A stretch of DNA of 64,000 nucleotides from Doryteuthis pealeii (Eukaryota; Mollusca; Cephalopoda; Myopsida; Loliginidae). The stretch lies in assembly GCA_023376005.1 (NCBI GenBank), contig CM042157.1:57975292-58039291 (forward strand), given 5' to 3'. The notes below the pieces were generated by a model. It was given only the letters and a program-made list of their open reading frames with translations, did no database searches and had not been told where the DNA came from. Numbering within the stretch: position 1 is the stretch's first letter; each line of letters starts with the position of its first letter. The position numbers and the translations under genes were made by a program. Below, piece after piece: positions 21,004-32,617 of the stretch.

Positions 21004-21459
21004 CCCTCCAACCAAAAAAAGGGGGTGGGAGAGCCACTTCTTATAAAATCAAATAAACTAAAAAATAGTTTCTGTGCAGGTGAGGCCCATATAAAGGTGA
21101 AAGGTATGTGACAAATCTAAATTTGAAAAAAAAAACAAAACAAAGAGCCCAACCAGTCCTAAAGCATCTGGATATGGCTTAGAACTTTTTGAATGACCCA
21201 CGTACGTCACCCATGCATAGATACTTGGGTGTGTGTTTTTCAGCATTGCCGCAACAATATCAGATATTATTAGCTAATCAATAATTCAGTTCTAAGTATC
21301 AGGAAATTCGGCTATTTTGGATTTGGGTCCAAAATTGATTTCTTGCATGGCTTTATTGTTTGTATTGTCTGCTCCATTGCGGTAGAGGGCAAGCTGCGAT
21401 GATTATGCGTCTTACCGCATGATTGATTACAGTAATTACTTTTTAAAAAGGTATTTATT

Positions 21460-22615
21460 CAAAGGGAGTGGTTGCATCCTTAGGAAAGAAGGTGAGGTAA
21501 AAGTGTGTCGACCGCTAAATTCTATTTGCAAAATTCTGTCACTTATGAACATTAATGGATATGTCCCAATTCTCGTAAATGCAGGAGTATTATGCTGACT
21601 GAGTAGTTTCACTTTTGGTAATTTTCACCTTTAGTTGTCAAAATACCTAGCATAAAATTGTGTGTGCACATTATCTGAAATGAACTTGATTGTTATGAAG
21701 AACACATTTTATGATATTTTTGTGTTAAAACATGCAGTTGTATTGTTTTCGAAAACTTTCTAAGATTTGTGTATTTCACACGGACACTTTCAAAAATGGC
21801 TACCGGCTTGTTTCAAAGTGAAAGTAAGTTGGCTAAATTCCTAGCATAAAATTATCTGAAATGGACTGATTGTTATTAAGAACATATTTTATGATATTTT
21901 TGTGTTAAAGCATGCAGTTGTATTGTTTTCGAAAACTTTCTAAGATTTGTGTATTTCACACGGACACTTTCAAAATGGCTACCGGCTTGTTTCAAAGTGA
22001 AAGTAAGTTGGCTAAATTCCTAGCATAAAATTATCTGAAATGGACTTGATTGTTATTAAGAACATATTTTATGATATTTTTGTGTTAAAGCATGCAGTTG
22101 TATTGTTTTCGAAAAAGTTTCTAAGATTTGTTTATTTTGCACGGCGACTTTCAAAATAGCTAACGGCTTGTTTCAAAGTGAAAGTCAAGGAAGGTTACTC
22201 TAATTGCCTTATTTGCTAGGAATTTTGACAACTAAAATGTGAAAATCATCTCACTTTTTGTAGTACACGAGGGGAATTGTCAAGTGGGGAGTAAAAAGGT
22301 GTATGATTTAAAAAAAACAATAATAATAATCCTTAGTAAATTTAGTTAATCGAAGGGAGTGGTTGCATCCTCAGAAAAAGGTGAGATAAAAGTTTGTTGA
22401 CCGCTAAATTCTATTTGCAAAATTCTGTCATTGTAAAGTTTCAACTCCAAGATTTCACTCCATACTTAGAATGAGTGCGGCTCTTGTGGCGTAACGGTTA
22501 TCCTCGCTGGAAATGGACTCTACTACCTGTTATATACCCTTACCTATGAATATTAATGGGCATGTCCCAATACTCATAAATATGGGAGTATTATACTGAC
22601 TGAGTAGTCTTATAC
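21460..22615. mobile_element. MITE with internal triplication inside a direct repeat
   Basis: An inverted pair (TTTAGTTGTCAAAATACCTAGC at 21631, its inverse TAGGAATTTTGACAACTAAA at 22218) encloses three units starting at 21646, 21840 and 22019 (TATTGTTTTCGAAAACTTTC in each). Outside lie direct repeats with GGGAGTGGTTGCATCCT and GACCGCTAAATTCTATTTGC at 21460 and 22353. The right one is interrupted by a SINE head at 22478 (TGTGGCGTAACGGTTATCC). No coding sequence. Confidence 0.65.
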
Positions 22616-22759
22616 CATTAGCAGTGGTTTACCTTCTTCATGTCACTGGCAAGTATTGTATTTTGTTAATGTTATAAAGATTCCATTTCATTTCTAAACT
22701 CTGGTTATTTATCATTTAGTAACCTTTGTTAGGTTACGACAAAGATACACAGTGGGAGG

Positions 22760-22880
22760 GGGAGGGCTAACCTGCTGGACTGTAACATTGTAGTAAGCGA
22801 ATTCAAACTCCTGGAGGAAGAATCACACCATACCATCAAACCCCGACCAGGCTTTCCTGGAACCCTGATGCCTGTGAACC
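22760..22880 (+). repeat. SINE fragment, tRNA-like
   Basis: GCTGGACTGTAACATTGTAG, GCGAATTCAAACTCC (B box-like), then a C-run. The A box is degraded. Confidence 0.5.
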
Positions 22881-22977
22881 CCCCCCCCCCTTAATCTTAA
22901 TCCCCTCTTAATCCCCTCATGAAACCATGACGATATTGACTGAGTCTTATAAGTTAATCTGTAAGTAAGTAAGTAAA

Positions 22978-23220
22978 GTCATCGGGTTGGCATAAAGTCA
23001 GTATCAGCCAATCAGTAAGTGAATCTATCCCCTTTTCACTAGCGCTAGACCAAGAAGATTATTTTTGTGTCTGAGGTGGAGCGCAACACCTACCATCAGC
23101 TCCTTACTTTACTGCACAGATCTCGGTGCTACTCATACGCTAAGTTAACAAGGGCTGGTATCGAACTAGGAACCTTGTGGTTTCTTGCCGAACGCTCTAC
23201 CGACTGAGCTATCCTGGCCC
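22978..23220 (-). repeat. tRNA-derived SINE, family S1
   Basis: Same body and tRNA-like right end as 6407-6648 (GAACTAGGAACCTTGTGG, CTACCGACTGAGCTA). Confidence 0.8.
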
Positions 23221-23233
23221 TAATCTGTAAGTA

Positions 23234-23477
23234 AGTCAACGGGGCAGCCTAATGTCGGTATCAGCCTGTCAGCGAGGGAGTCTATTCCCTTTTCACTAGC
23301 GCCAGACTAAGGAGATTGTTTTTGTGTCTGAGGTGGAGCGCCACACCTACCATCAGCTCCTTAGTTTACCGCACAGATCTCTATGCTACTCATAAGTTCT
23401 GTTGGTGAGGGCCGGTATTGAACTGGGAACCTTGTGGTTTCTAGCTGAATTCTCTACTGACTGAGCTATCCCGGCCC
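23234..23477 (-). repeat. tRNA-derived SINE, family S1, tandem second copy
   Basis: Follows the previous copy after 13 bp, in the same orientation. The right side of this SINE marks the left edge of copy A of the large repeat. Confidence 0.8.
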
Positions 23478-23505
23478 TAATCTGTAGCCATCCACAATCA
23501 GCTGA

Positions 23506-23870
23506 TTACGTCAAGCCCTAGCATATATATGATTATCCCAACTCTATTGCCCCTATGGCAGGCCCCAACCCTTTTTATCATATATGTGCTAGAACATGGT
23601 GACTGAGGGTCTTCATATTCTGGGTATGACATTAAACTCTATCTGATGGTGAAGTTTCATTTCTGGAATTTAGGGAAATGTGAAATAACCCTTCATCACC
23701 ATTAACACCCAGGTCCACTCTGACCTGGAGTGGTAGTACCTGTTAGAGTCTCATCTATGGGTTAAATAGAAAAAAATTGAGTTAAAAATAAATTGGGTAA
23801 CCATCAAGAATGAATAAAACAAAAACATCTTTGGCATAAATAACCCAACAGGGGTTGACACGCAGTAAAG
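23506..23870 (+). repeat. R600 fragment
   Basis: CAAGCCCTAGCATATATATG, GGGTATGACATTAAACTC, CATCTATGGGTTAAATAG and GGGGTTGACACGCAG. Two 30-bp units TTTATAAATACAYGTGAAG follow at 23882-23945 and recall the 42-bp array at 55612. Confidence 0.7.
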
Positions 23871-24056
23871 GTCAACTACCAGTTTATAAATACATGTGAA
23901 GTTATTTTTTAAATTTATAAATACACGTGAAGTTATTTTTTAAATCTAAAAAAACATTTGAAGTTACATAAAAACATTTGTAGCAATTAATTAATACACA
24001 TGCAATCATATATACAAATAAACAAGATTTGGCCTACAAAACAAAATGATCAACAA

Positions 24057-25012
24057 ATATATCTATCTCAGTCTATTCATATCTATCTATCTCAGTCTAT
24101 TCATATCTATCTATCTCAGTCTATTCATATCTATCTATCTCAGTCTATTCATATCTATCTATCTCAGTCTATTCATTCTATCTATCTCAGTCTACTCATA
24201 TCTATCTATCTCAGTCTATCTATCTATCTATCCATCTATCTATCTATCTATCTATCTATCATATCTATCTATCTCTATCTATCTCTATTCTATCTATCTA
24301 TCTATCTATCTATCATATCTATCTATCTATCTCAGTCTACTCATATCTATCTATCTATCTATCTCAGTCCTATATCTATCTATATCTATCTATCTCAGTC
24401 TACTCATATCTATCTATCTATCTCAGTCTATCATATCTATCTATCTATCTATCTATCTATCAGTCTACTCATATCTATCTATCTATCTATCTACTCATAT
24501 CTATCTAATCTATCTATCTCAGTCTACTCTATCTATCTATCTATCTATCTCAGTCTACTCATATTCTATCTATCTATCTATCTATCTCATCTACTCATAT
24601 CTATCTATCTATCTATCTCAGTCTATCTATCTCAGTCTATCTCATATCTATCTATCTCAGTCTACTCATATCTATCTATCTATCTACTAGTCTACTCATA
24701 TCTATCTATCTCAGTCTACTCATATCTATCTATCTATCTCAGTCTACTCATATCTATCTATCTCTAAGTCTACTCATATCTATCTATCTATCTATTCTCA
24801 GTCTACTCATATCTATCTATCTATCTATCTCAGTCTACTCATATCTATCTATCTATCTATCTCCAGTCTATCATATCTCTATCTATCTATCTATCTATCT
24901 ATCTCGGTCTACTCGTATCTATCTATCTATCTATCTCGGTCTACTCGTATCTATCTATCTATCTATCTATCGTATCCTATCTAGTCTACTCGTATCTATC
25001 TCTATCTATCTA

Positions 25013-25044
<32 letters not shown>

Positions 25045-25998
25045 CTATCTATCTATCTATCTATCTATCTCGTCTACTCGTATCTATCTATATCTATCTA
25101 TCTAATCTCTCCTACTCTATCTATCTATCTATCTATCTATCTCGGTCTACTCGTATCTATTATCTATCTATCTATCTCGTCTACTCGTATCTATCTATCT
25201 ATCTATCTTCTCGGTCCTACTCGTATCTATCTATCTATCTATCTCGGTCTACTCGTATCTATATCTATCTATCTCGGTCTACTCGTATCTATCTATCTAT
25301 CTATCTCGGTCTACTCTATCTATCTATCTATCTATCTGGTCTACTCGTATCTATCTATCTATCTATCTCAGTCTACTCGTATCTATCTATCTCAGTCTAC
25401 TCGATCTATCTATCTCAGTCTACTCGTATCTATCTATCTCAGTCCTATCTCGTATCTATCTATCTCAGTCTAATCTATCTATCTATCTATCTATTCTCAT
25501 TCTACTCCTATCTCTATCTATCTATCTATCAGTCTACTCGTATCTATCTCATCTACTCGTATCTATCTATCTCAGTCTACTCGTATCTATCTCTCTATCT
25601 ATCTTCTCAGTCTACTCATATCTCTCTCTCTATCTCTCTATCTCGTATCTATCTCAGTCTACTCGTTCTATCTCTATCGATCTCTTTCTCTCTCTATCTC
25701 AGTCTATCTCGTATCTCTTTCTCTCTCTTATCTCAGTCTACTCGTATCTCTCTCTCTCTCAGTCTACTCGTACTCTCTCTCTCTCTCTCTTCAGTCCACT
25801 TGTATCTATCTCTCTCTCTCTCTCCTCAGTCCACTTGTATCTATCTCTCTCTCCTCTCTCAGTCCACTCATATCTATCTCTCTCTCTCTCAGTCCACTCG
25901 TATCTATCTCTCTCTCTTCTCAGTCCACTCGTATCTATCTCTCTCTCTCTCTCAGTCCACTCGTATCTATCTCTCTCTCTCTCAGTCCACTCGTATCT
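24057..25998. repeat. TATC/TC array with periodic CAGTCTACTC (copy A)
   Basis: TATC runs of variable length are separated by CAGTCTATTCATA at the left, CAGTCTACTCATA, then CGGTCTACTCGTA, and finally CAGTCCACTCGTA with TC runs at the right. Many irregular breaks. Long open frames are artefacts of the repeat. Confidence 0.95.
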
Positions 25999-26325
25999 CA
26001 GCCCTGTAGTTGGGGCTGTAGAATACACCAATGGCACCTCCTGTTTTTTTGTGGTGAGCTGTGATGCTTAAGGATGGAACCTTGGTGGCTCTGTCCATGG
26101 CATACCATACTCTACTTTGATCCTTACTTAGGCTAGACAGATCAATAAACTGTTTTACAAAAATATGATAACAAAACTGCAATTGCAAACAACTACTATC
26201 AAAAATCAAGAAAAATCCTTGAAAAAGACATAATAAATTTGACCATCCCTCAAACCTACTGCTTGGCATGAAATAATAACCCTGAATGAGTTGAGATGCC
26301 AATAAAAATCAATCAATCATCTACT
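25999..26325 (+). repeat. R600 fragment with internal deletion
   Basis: Starts CCTGTAGTTGGGGCTGTAG, keeps TGTGATGCTTAAGGATGG and TTAGGCTAGACAG, then unique sequence, then a tail-like TGAGTTGAGATGCCAATAAAA. It ends 60 bp before the exon. Confidence 0.65.
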
Positions 26326-26386
26326 CATATCTATCTCCATCTACTCATCTATCAAATGATATATGATTTCTTTTTTAAAATTTCAG

Positions 26387-26468
26387 TTAAATATGATCGA
26401 GGAAGAAAACAAGGAACAAAAGGAAGCTTTAAAACAGTACAGAGAAACATTGGAAGAGTTTCGAACTG
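26387..26468 (+). CDS. SHTN1: shootin-1 exon, phase 0 to 1 (copy A)
   Basis: Acceptor TTAAAATTTCAG, donor GTAAGTTAG. 82 nt reading LNMIEEENKEQKEALKQYR and ending EEFRT, plus one base. It is charged coiled coil matching the QEKAVLNSEVLEQRKVLEK region of vertebrate shootin-1. It joins exon 13849-13946 (ends phase 0) and exon 48826 (enters phase 1). An identical 82-nt copy lies at 42622-42703 and a broken one at 34644-34724. Because each copy changes phase from 0 to 1, including two copies would break the frame, so only one can be used per transcript. Confidence 0.82.
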
Positions 26469-26569
26469 GTAAGTTAGTTTATTTGTCTGAATTTTTGACA
26501 TCAGGCTTGATATGTATTATTTTGATTTCTAGACTGTTGTCCTCATCTTTATTGTGATATGTAGAATAT

Positions 26570-26935
26570 ATATACAGGGTAATTGAAAGTAAACTATTTA
26601 TATTTTTTTTTTTATGCATTACATTTTTCAATTCTTTAAGTATGTCCTTATAATATGGCAATTAAATCTGTGTTGTTTGTTTGATGATGCGCCCCACATT
26701 TTGCTATTGTTGTTTGTAAATGGCTGAATCACCATTTTTCTAGGAGATGGATGGGTAGACACGGTCCACATGAGTGGCTAGCCAGAATCCCTGATTTAAC
26801 ACCCTGCAACTTTTTTCTTTGGGGTTGGTTGAATGAGCAAGTCTACTCTATGAAGCCAACAACTTTGGAAGAAATGGAAGGACGAATATGAGAATTTAAT
26901 TCTGCCATTCCACAATCGTTCCTGGGACAATCAGT
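26570..26935 (+). pseudogene. mariner-like transposase fragment (copy A)
   Basis: Starts near a TACAGGGTAATTGAAAG terminus. After frameshifts it encodes DDAPH-like, then WLNHHF, PHEW-like, ARIPDLTPCNFFLWGWLNE. This is the D(G)APPHF ... PDLTPxxFFLWG part of the Tc1/mariner DDE/D domain. Several stops; dead. Confidence 0.65.
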
Positions 26936-26944
26936 TGGCATGCT

Positions 26945-27540
26945 GCCCTGTCGGCTGGGGCATTAGAATGCACTGACTGCACCTCTGCAGAGGGGTAAAA
27001 CTCCCCCAATGGTGCCACCTGTCGGTCGTGGGTGGTGACCCGTGATGCTTAAGGATAGAACCCAGGTGGCAGAGCAGTCCATGACTTGCAATATTCCACT
27101 TTAGGCTTTTCTTGGGCTAGATGGGCGGTCGGAGAGGCCCCTCCGATCAATCGGCTGACCACGTCAAGCCCTAGCACCTATATGATTGTCCCAACCCTAT
27201 TGCCCTTATGGCAACCACCAATCTTCTTTTTTATCATGGGTGCTTAGAAGGCAGTGATTGAGGGTCTACAATGTCCTGGGAATGACGTTAAATAAACTCT
27301 ATCTGATAGTGAGTTTCCAGTTTTGGAGGTTTGGGAATGTGGAGCACCCCTTCATCACCATTGCTCCCTGGTCAGAGTGGTAGTAACCTGTTAGGGCCCC
27401 ATCTATGGGTTGAATAGAAAAAACATGAGTTTATAAACAAAATTGTATTATGCATTAAGAATGAATTCATTTTACAACTTTGTTGGCATTAAATGACCCA
27501 CCGAGGTTGATATGGTATAAAACAAACCAAACCAAAAGCC
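26945..27540 (+). repeat. R600 repeat, near full length
   Basis: CCTGTCGGCTGGGGCATTAG to GGTTGATATGGTATAAAAC and CAAACCAAACC. It abuts the mariner fragment. Confidence 0.85.
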
Positions 27541-27734
27541 AGTTGGTGCAATTTCCCAAGCATCTTGCTGATGCCCCATATAAATTTTAAATAAAACTCC
27601 ATGTTATGTCTGTTTCTTCTCATATTCATTTTTTGTAAAAATAACAATTCGGAAATGAATTATAAAGATTTTTAAAAATATGGAAAGGAGTTACTGTATA
27701 TGGAAAAGAAAAGGGAAACCATCTACTCTTGAGG

Positions 27735-28110
27735 GATAAAGTTAAAATAATTGATGGGAAGGACATTGTAAAAGAAGAGATTTTAAAGAAGTAGCTCATA
27801 TGTTGGGCAATAGTGGTCTCTTGAGTAGATCAAGTATAGAGATGAATACAATATGAGAACAATAATTGAAAAGACAAGATCAAATTGTTTTTAAACTAAA
27901 TTACTTTAAAAATAAAAAATATCAGAAAATAACTAATGCCAAGGGATTTTACACTTCAAGTTGTGCAGGAATGCCAACCAATTTTTTAAAAAACGATTGT
28001 GACACTTCTTGTTATGCCTCTTGGATTAATAGGCATGCAAAAACAATGACAAAATTTTGCTTTTTTACTGATGCTCATTATGTTACTACTTTTTGACTTA
28101 GACAAAAATT
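27735..28110 (+). pseudogene. Penelope-like C-terminal remnant and 3' region (copy A, first)
   Basis: GATAAAGTTAAAATAATTGA begins a frame matching DKVKIIDREGH, AHMLGNSGLLSRPSIEMN and EPIIEK; here it has indels. It is followed by a non-coding part (CACTTCAAGTTGTGCAGGA, ATGCAAAAACAATGAC). See 43961-44122 for the cleaner copy. Confidence 0.5.
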
Positions 28111-28235
28111 TGACCTTAAATAATAAATTTAATAAATTTTAGTTCGTTTTTAAAATGATATTTTGGCAGATCCTACTCTTTTCGCCTATCATCTAGCGAG
28201 AGCTTAATGGGTGACCCAACAAGGTCACGTTTTGT

Positions 28236-28238
28236 CTA

Positions 28239-28283
<45 letters not shown>
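28236..28283. repeat. (TA)n tract
   Basis: About 23 TA units, absent at the same point of copy C. Confidence 0.95.
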
Positions 28284-28286
<3 letters not shown>

Positions 28287-28430
28287 GACTGAATAGAGTT
28301 ACAATTGTTATCCACCATGGAATAATAGTATTACCAGTATGAAAGATCACTACTCAACATATCAATGATTCATTATGTATTGTCACACATTATACACATG
28401 TCTACATTATACTAAAATACTAAATTGTAG

Positions 28431-28905
28431 GATAAAGTAAAAATAATAGATAGAGAAGGACATATTGAAAAGAAGACGTCTTAAAGAAGCACGCGCATAT
28501 GTTGGGCTTTTAGTGGCCTCTTGAGTAGACCAAGTATAGAAATGAACACAATATGGACCAATATTGAAAAGACAAGATCAAAATTGTTTTAAAAGTGAAT
28601 TACTTAAAAATAAAAAAATATCAAGAAAATAACTGATGCCATGGATTTTACACTTCAAGTTGTACAGGAAACACCAATAACAATATAATTATTTTTGTTT
28701 TTTTTTTTTCAATGAAAAATGACACTTCTTAGATTGCTAAGTGGGCAAAAACAATGATGTCATTATTTGAATGCCATCTTCAAAAGTTTTTTTAATGCTC
28801 TGACAAAACTATTCAAAAGGATTTCCCAAGTTGGGTCATTACTATGCTTGGATAGACAGGGACACTTGAAGAAGGACACAGGATACAGCAACAAAAACGT
28901 GTTTT
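28431..28905 (+). pseudogene. Penelope-like C-terminal remnant and 3' region (copy A, second)
   Basis: Second tandem remnant with the same order as 44491-44652 but with indels. The 3' part runs to GGACACTTGAAGAAGGACAC at about 28860, a decayed CTGAAGA-type motif. Confidence 0.5.
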
Positions 28906-29520
28906 TACATACTACAATAAAAGTTTGGTTTGTTTTGTTTTTACGGATATCAACCTCGGTGGGTCATTTAATGCTGACAAAGTTGTAAAATGAATTCATT
29001 CTTAATGAATAATACAATTTTGTTTATAAACTCATGTTTTTCTATTCAACCCATAGATGGGGCCCTAACAGGTACTACCACTCCGGGGTCAAAGTGGACC
29101 AGGGAGCAATGGTGATGAAGGGGTGCTCCACATTCCTCAAACCTCCAAAACTGGAACCTCACCATCAGATAGTTTAATGTCATTCCCAGGACATGTAGAC
29201 CCTCAGCCACCGCCTTCTAGCACCCATATGATAAGAAGGATTGGGGGTTGCCATAAGGGCAATAGGGTTGTGTCAATCATATAGGAGCTAGGGGTTGACG
29301 TGGCCAGCTGATTGATCAGAGGAGGCCTCTCCGACCGCTGTCTAGCCCAAGAAAAGCCTAAAGTGGAATATTGCAAGTCATGGACTGCTCAGCCACCTGG
29401 GTTCTATCATTAAGCATCACGGGTCGCCACCCGCTGCCAACAGGTGGCCCCATTGGGGGAGTCTTACCCCTCTGCAGAGGTGAGTCGGTGCATTCTAACA
29501 CCCCAGCCAACATGGCAGTC
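28905..29520 (-). repeat. R600 repeat, reverse orientation
   Basis: Starts with the inverse tail (GGTTTGTTTTG, ATCAACCTCGGTGGGTCATT) and ends CTCTGCAGAGGTG and CCAGCCAACATGGC. Confidence 0.85.
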
Positions 29521-29647
29521 TACAATAAAGAGAAGTTTATATATGGTGCTATTGGAAAGAAATATATTAGTTAGACTTTACTGGCTATTTGGCAACCCTG
29601 TCAGCTGGAGCTGAAGAATACGTTAACTGCACCTCTGCATAAGCGTA

Positions 29648-29655
29648 CCCACCCC

Positions 29656-29739
<84 letters not shown>
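29648..29739. repeat. (TA)n(TG)n(TA)n tract
   Basis: TA, then TG, then TA run, directly before the hammerhead-like motif. Confidence 0.95.
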
Positions 29740-29741
<2 letters not shown>

Positions 29742-29750
29742 ACCCAAATG

Positions 29751-29807
29751 AGTCAGACACTATCTACTTAGGTTTCACCCGAATGGTTCTTCAGGATAAT
29801 TCTGACT
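29751..29807 (-). ncRNA. type I hammerhead ribozyme-like motif (family b, copy A)
   Basis: Same 57 nt as 45668-45724: outer helix I AGTCAGA/TCTGACT, core CTGAAGA, helix II ACC/GGT, GAAA, short helix III AC/GT, predicted cut after GTA. The inverted second half follows with AAAAC in place of GAAAC. A (TA)n tract starts 12 nt beyond its 3' end. Confidence 0.65.
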
Positions 29808-29887
29808 TAGAATTATCCTGATGAACTATTTGGGTAAAACCTAGGTAGATAGTGTCTTACTCATTTAGGTCCTTATAATTATGGTCT

Positions 29888-30477
29888 ACTTAGCGTATTG
29901 AGTACTTTTTACATATATAACTTAGAAAACCCCTTAAGTGTTTTTTTTTGGGGGGGGCACTACATGCGATACTGATGATTATTTTCAGAAAGTACGTCTG
30001 TGTTGGTCTTTTTTTTTGTTTCTTTTTTTCCCCCGATATCAGTTTGAATCTTTTTTTATTTTGAAAACCGAATTATCTGGGTTTTTTCATACAGGTTGAG
30101 TTTAGAAATAATATATATATATATATATCTCCTAATTCTTTGGTCAATTCATGGTTAAATTTTGTCTTTCTTTTTGGTAATTATTTCAGCAGTAGGGGTA
30201 TAAATAAATACAGATCCTTAATACAATACGCTCTCAGTAGAAACTCAGCTTGTGTACAAGAATAGAGAGGAGGGGCCATGCCTGACCTTGTAATTTAGAC
30301 CTGACTAAAGTATAATGTTGCAATTTGAACACTCCTAAACACACTTAAGTGGGCTAGTCCATGTGGAGCCACTGAATGACAAGAGAGAATTTGTTAACAT
30401 GGTAACAAACTAGGGTCCTCTTACAATATGTGAAGATCAAAAAACGTCTGGCTTAAGTTGGTGTGCTTTAATAACTT
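29888..30477. other. unassigned intron, copy A
   Basis: T-runs, a short (TA)n at about 30112-30128 and AT-rich DNA; no gene. A short S2 fragment (GGCAGGACATGACATAAGG) is at 30485-30560. Confidence 0.5.
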
Positions 30478-30577
30478 ATCTGTCATAGGCAGGACATGAC
30501 ATAAGGTCAATTTTGAAATGGAGTACAGCTGGTTTAAATTCAGAATTTTCCTTCTCACCTTTACCAATTGATATACA

Positions 30578-31115
30578 GCCCTGTTGGCTGGGGCTTTAGA
30601 ATACACCGACTGCACCTCTGCAGAGGGGTAAGACTGTGGGTGGTGACCGGTGATTCCTAAGGATGGAATCCTGGTGGATGAGCAGTTCATGACATGGAAC
30701 ACCCCCACTTGGGCCCTTACTTAGGCTAGACAGGCAGTCGGAGAGGCCCCCACTGATCAGTCAGGTGGTCATGTCAAGCCCTAGCAATTATATGATTGTC
30801 CCAACTCTATTGCACTTATGGCAAGCCCCAATCCTTTTTATCATATATGTGCTAGAAGGTGGTGCTGAGGGTCTTCATGTTCTTGGTATGACGTTAAACT
30901 CTATCTGATGTGAGGTTCCAGTTCTGGAGGTCTGGGAATGTGGAGGCCTCTTCATCACCATTGCTCCCAGGTCCAATCTGACCCAGAATGGTAGTACCTG
31001 TTAGGGTACCATCTATGAGTTAAATAGAACAAAATGGGGTCTAGAAAAATGTGTTCCTATGAAGAGTGAATAAAACAAACATCTTCAACATAAAATGCCG
31101 TAAAACCCAACCAAC
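30578..31115 (+). repeat. R600 repeat with a 5' internal deletion
   Basis: CCTGTTGGCTGGGGCTTTAG to TAAAATGCCGTAAAACCC and AACCAACC. The CTCCCCCAATGG segment is missing. Confidence 0.8.
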
Positions 31116-31319
31116 CAATTGTTGTAGCAAGGCTAGAGAGCCTAATCTGGCCTATTATTTTACCCATGTTATATACCCATTAACATTGGGTATATAATGG
31201 GGAGAGAGGAGAGGATGAGATGGGTTCTTAATTGTTCTGCTTCATCAGCAGCCATCTTTCTTCTCGGTTGATTCCTTTCTTCTTCTGGGCTGGATGTCTG
31301 TTCTTATTACTTGGTTATA

Positions 31320-31640
31320 ATGATTAAGCAAGACTTCATTGTTTTTCTTTATTTTTTATTAAAAATACCAAAAGCCCAAAAGTGTCTTCAACCACACGGT
31401 GAGAAGTTGGCATCTAAGGAGCAAACGCGTGGGTCCTTTGCCTCCTAAGATGCAACTTCTCACCACATGGTTGAAGACCCTTTTTTGGGCTTTGGGATTT
31501 TTAACAAAAAAATAAAGAAAAACAATAAAGTTTTGCTTTTATTTCTTGTTAAAAATTCCAAAAGCCCAAAAGAGTCTTCAACCACATGGTGAGAAGTTGG
31601 CAAACTTAGGAGCAAATGACCACCACGCGTCTGCTCCTTT
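31320..31640. mobile_element. fold-back element, three arms (copy A)
   Basis: Arm 1 (AAAGCCCAAAAGTGTCTTC, GGTGAGAAGTTGGCATC) is followed by its inverse (CAACTTCTCACCACATGG) and then a third, direct arm (AAGAGTCTTCAACCACATGG). ACGCGT sits at the turns. Clean copy at 47253-47560. Confidence 0.7.
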
Positions 31641-32214
31641 TGACTAACAGCAAAATCTAACTAAACTTAACTTCCATTCTCACGTCATCCATTAGTGGAA
31701 GTTGGGGGGGGGTCAACTAAAGGTCATTAATCTATCAGTAATATAAACCCCTCCAATTTGAATTTTAACAAATTTTAAAATTCAAAAATCTAACTACACT
31801 TACAGACATAATTCGTAGGCTCCCACAAATTATGTAACATCCATAGCTGTGTGTGAAAGAGAAGAGGTGGATTCATAGCCTTTCTTAAGAACATTAGTTT
31901 TAAGGAAAAATGCAAACAGGCTCAATTTTTGAAATGGAGTACAGTTGGTTTGAATTTAGAGATATCCTTTTAGACTAGTTGTTGTACCAAGTCAAAAGAG
32001 CCCAATTTGCCCTACTAATTTACCTGTTGTTATGTATGGGTTGAAGAGATGGATTCATACCTTTCCCATGGGTATTAGTGCTAAATAAAATGCAAAACAG
32101 CCTCATCTAGTATTTAAACTTTTATAGTAGAGTTCATTTTCTATTATTGATAAATGTCACACAGCGTGCACCTACAACACACACACATATATATATATAA
32201 GGGGATATCTACTG
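31641..32214. other. intron with S2 SINE fragment
   Basis: 31895-32125 has S2-like order (GAAATGGAGTACAGTTGG, TTTTAGACTAGTTG, ATTTACCTGTTG, CCCATGGGTATTAGTGC). No gene. Confidence 0.5.
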
Positions 32215-32271
32215 AGTCAGACGAACCTACTATTAGTTTCGCATAAAGCTCTTCAGGGCTAAAATCTGACT
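32215..32271 (-). ncRNA. type I hammerhead ribozyme-like motif (family a, copy A)
   Basis: Identical in all 57 nt to 48167-48223: core CTGAAGA, helix II GC/GC with loop TTTAT, GAAA, helix III ACT/AGT, predicted cut after GTA, helix I GGTT/AGCC and TCTGACT/AGTCAGA. A short TA tract starts 15 nt beyond its 3' end. Confidence 0.7.
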
Positions 32272-32561
32272 GAAGAAGAAAAAGGAGCAAGACCATAAAT
32301 ACTACTACCACATTTAGCTTCTTCCTAGCGGTTATATGATAATATATATATCTTATATACATATAATATGCATATAAATTGTTTTTTCTTTTGGCCAAAT
32401 ACTATATCCAATAGATTATTTTTTGTTGGTACGAATATCTTGGTCTTTTCTTTTTTTCAAAAATGTTTTTCTTCCTGGTTGATGTTTGGTAGTATATTTT
32501 TACAATCAAAACTCTCTGCGGTTTTTTCTCTCGCGCAAGGATCTACCAACACGCCTTGGTA

Positions 32562-32616
<55 letters not shown>
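32562..32616. repeat. (TA)n tract
   Basis: About 26 TA units; only about 8 at the same place in copy C. Confidence 0.95.

Positions 32617-32617
<1 letters not shown>

Noticed and set aside
24000..24767. Long open frame (255 codons) rich in Tyr, Leu, Ser, Ile
   Set aside because: It is a translation of the TATC array; several overlapping frames are equally open.
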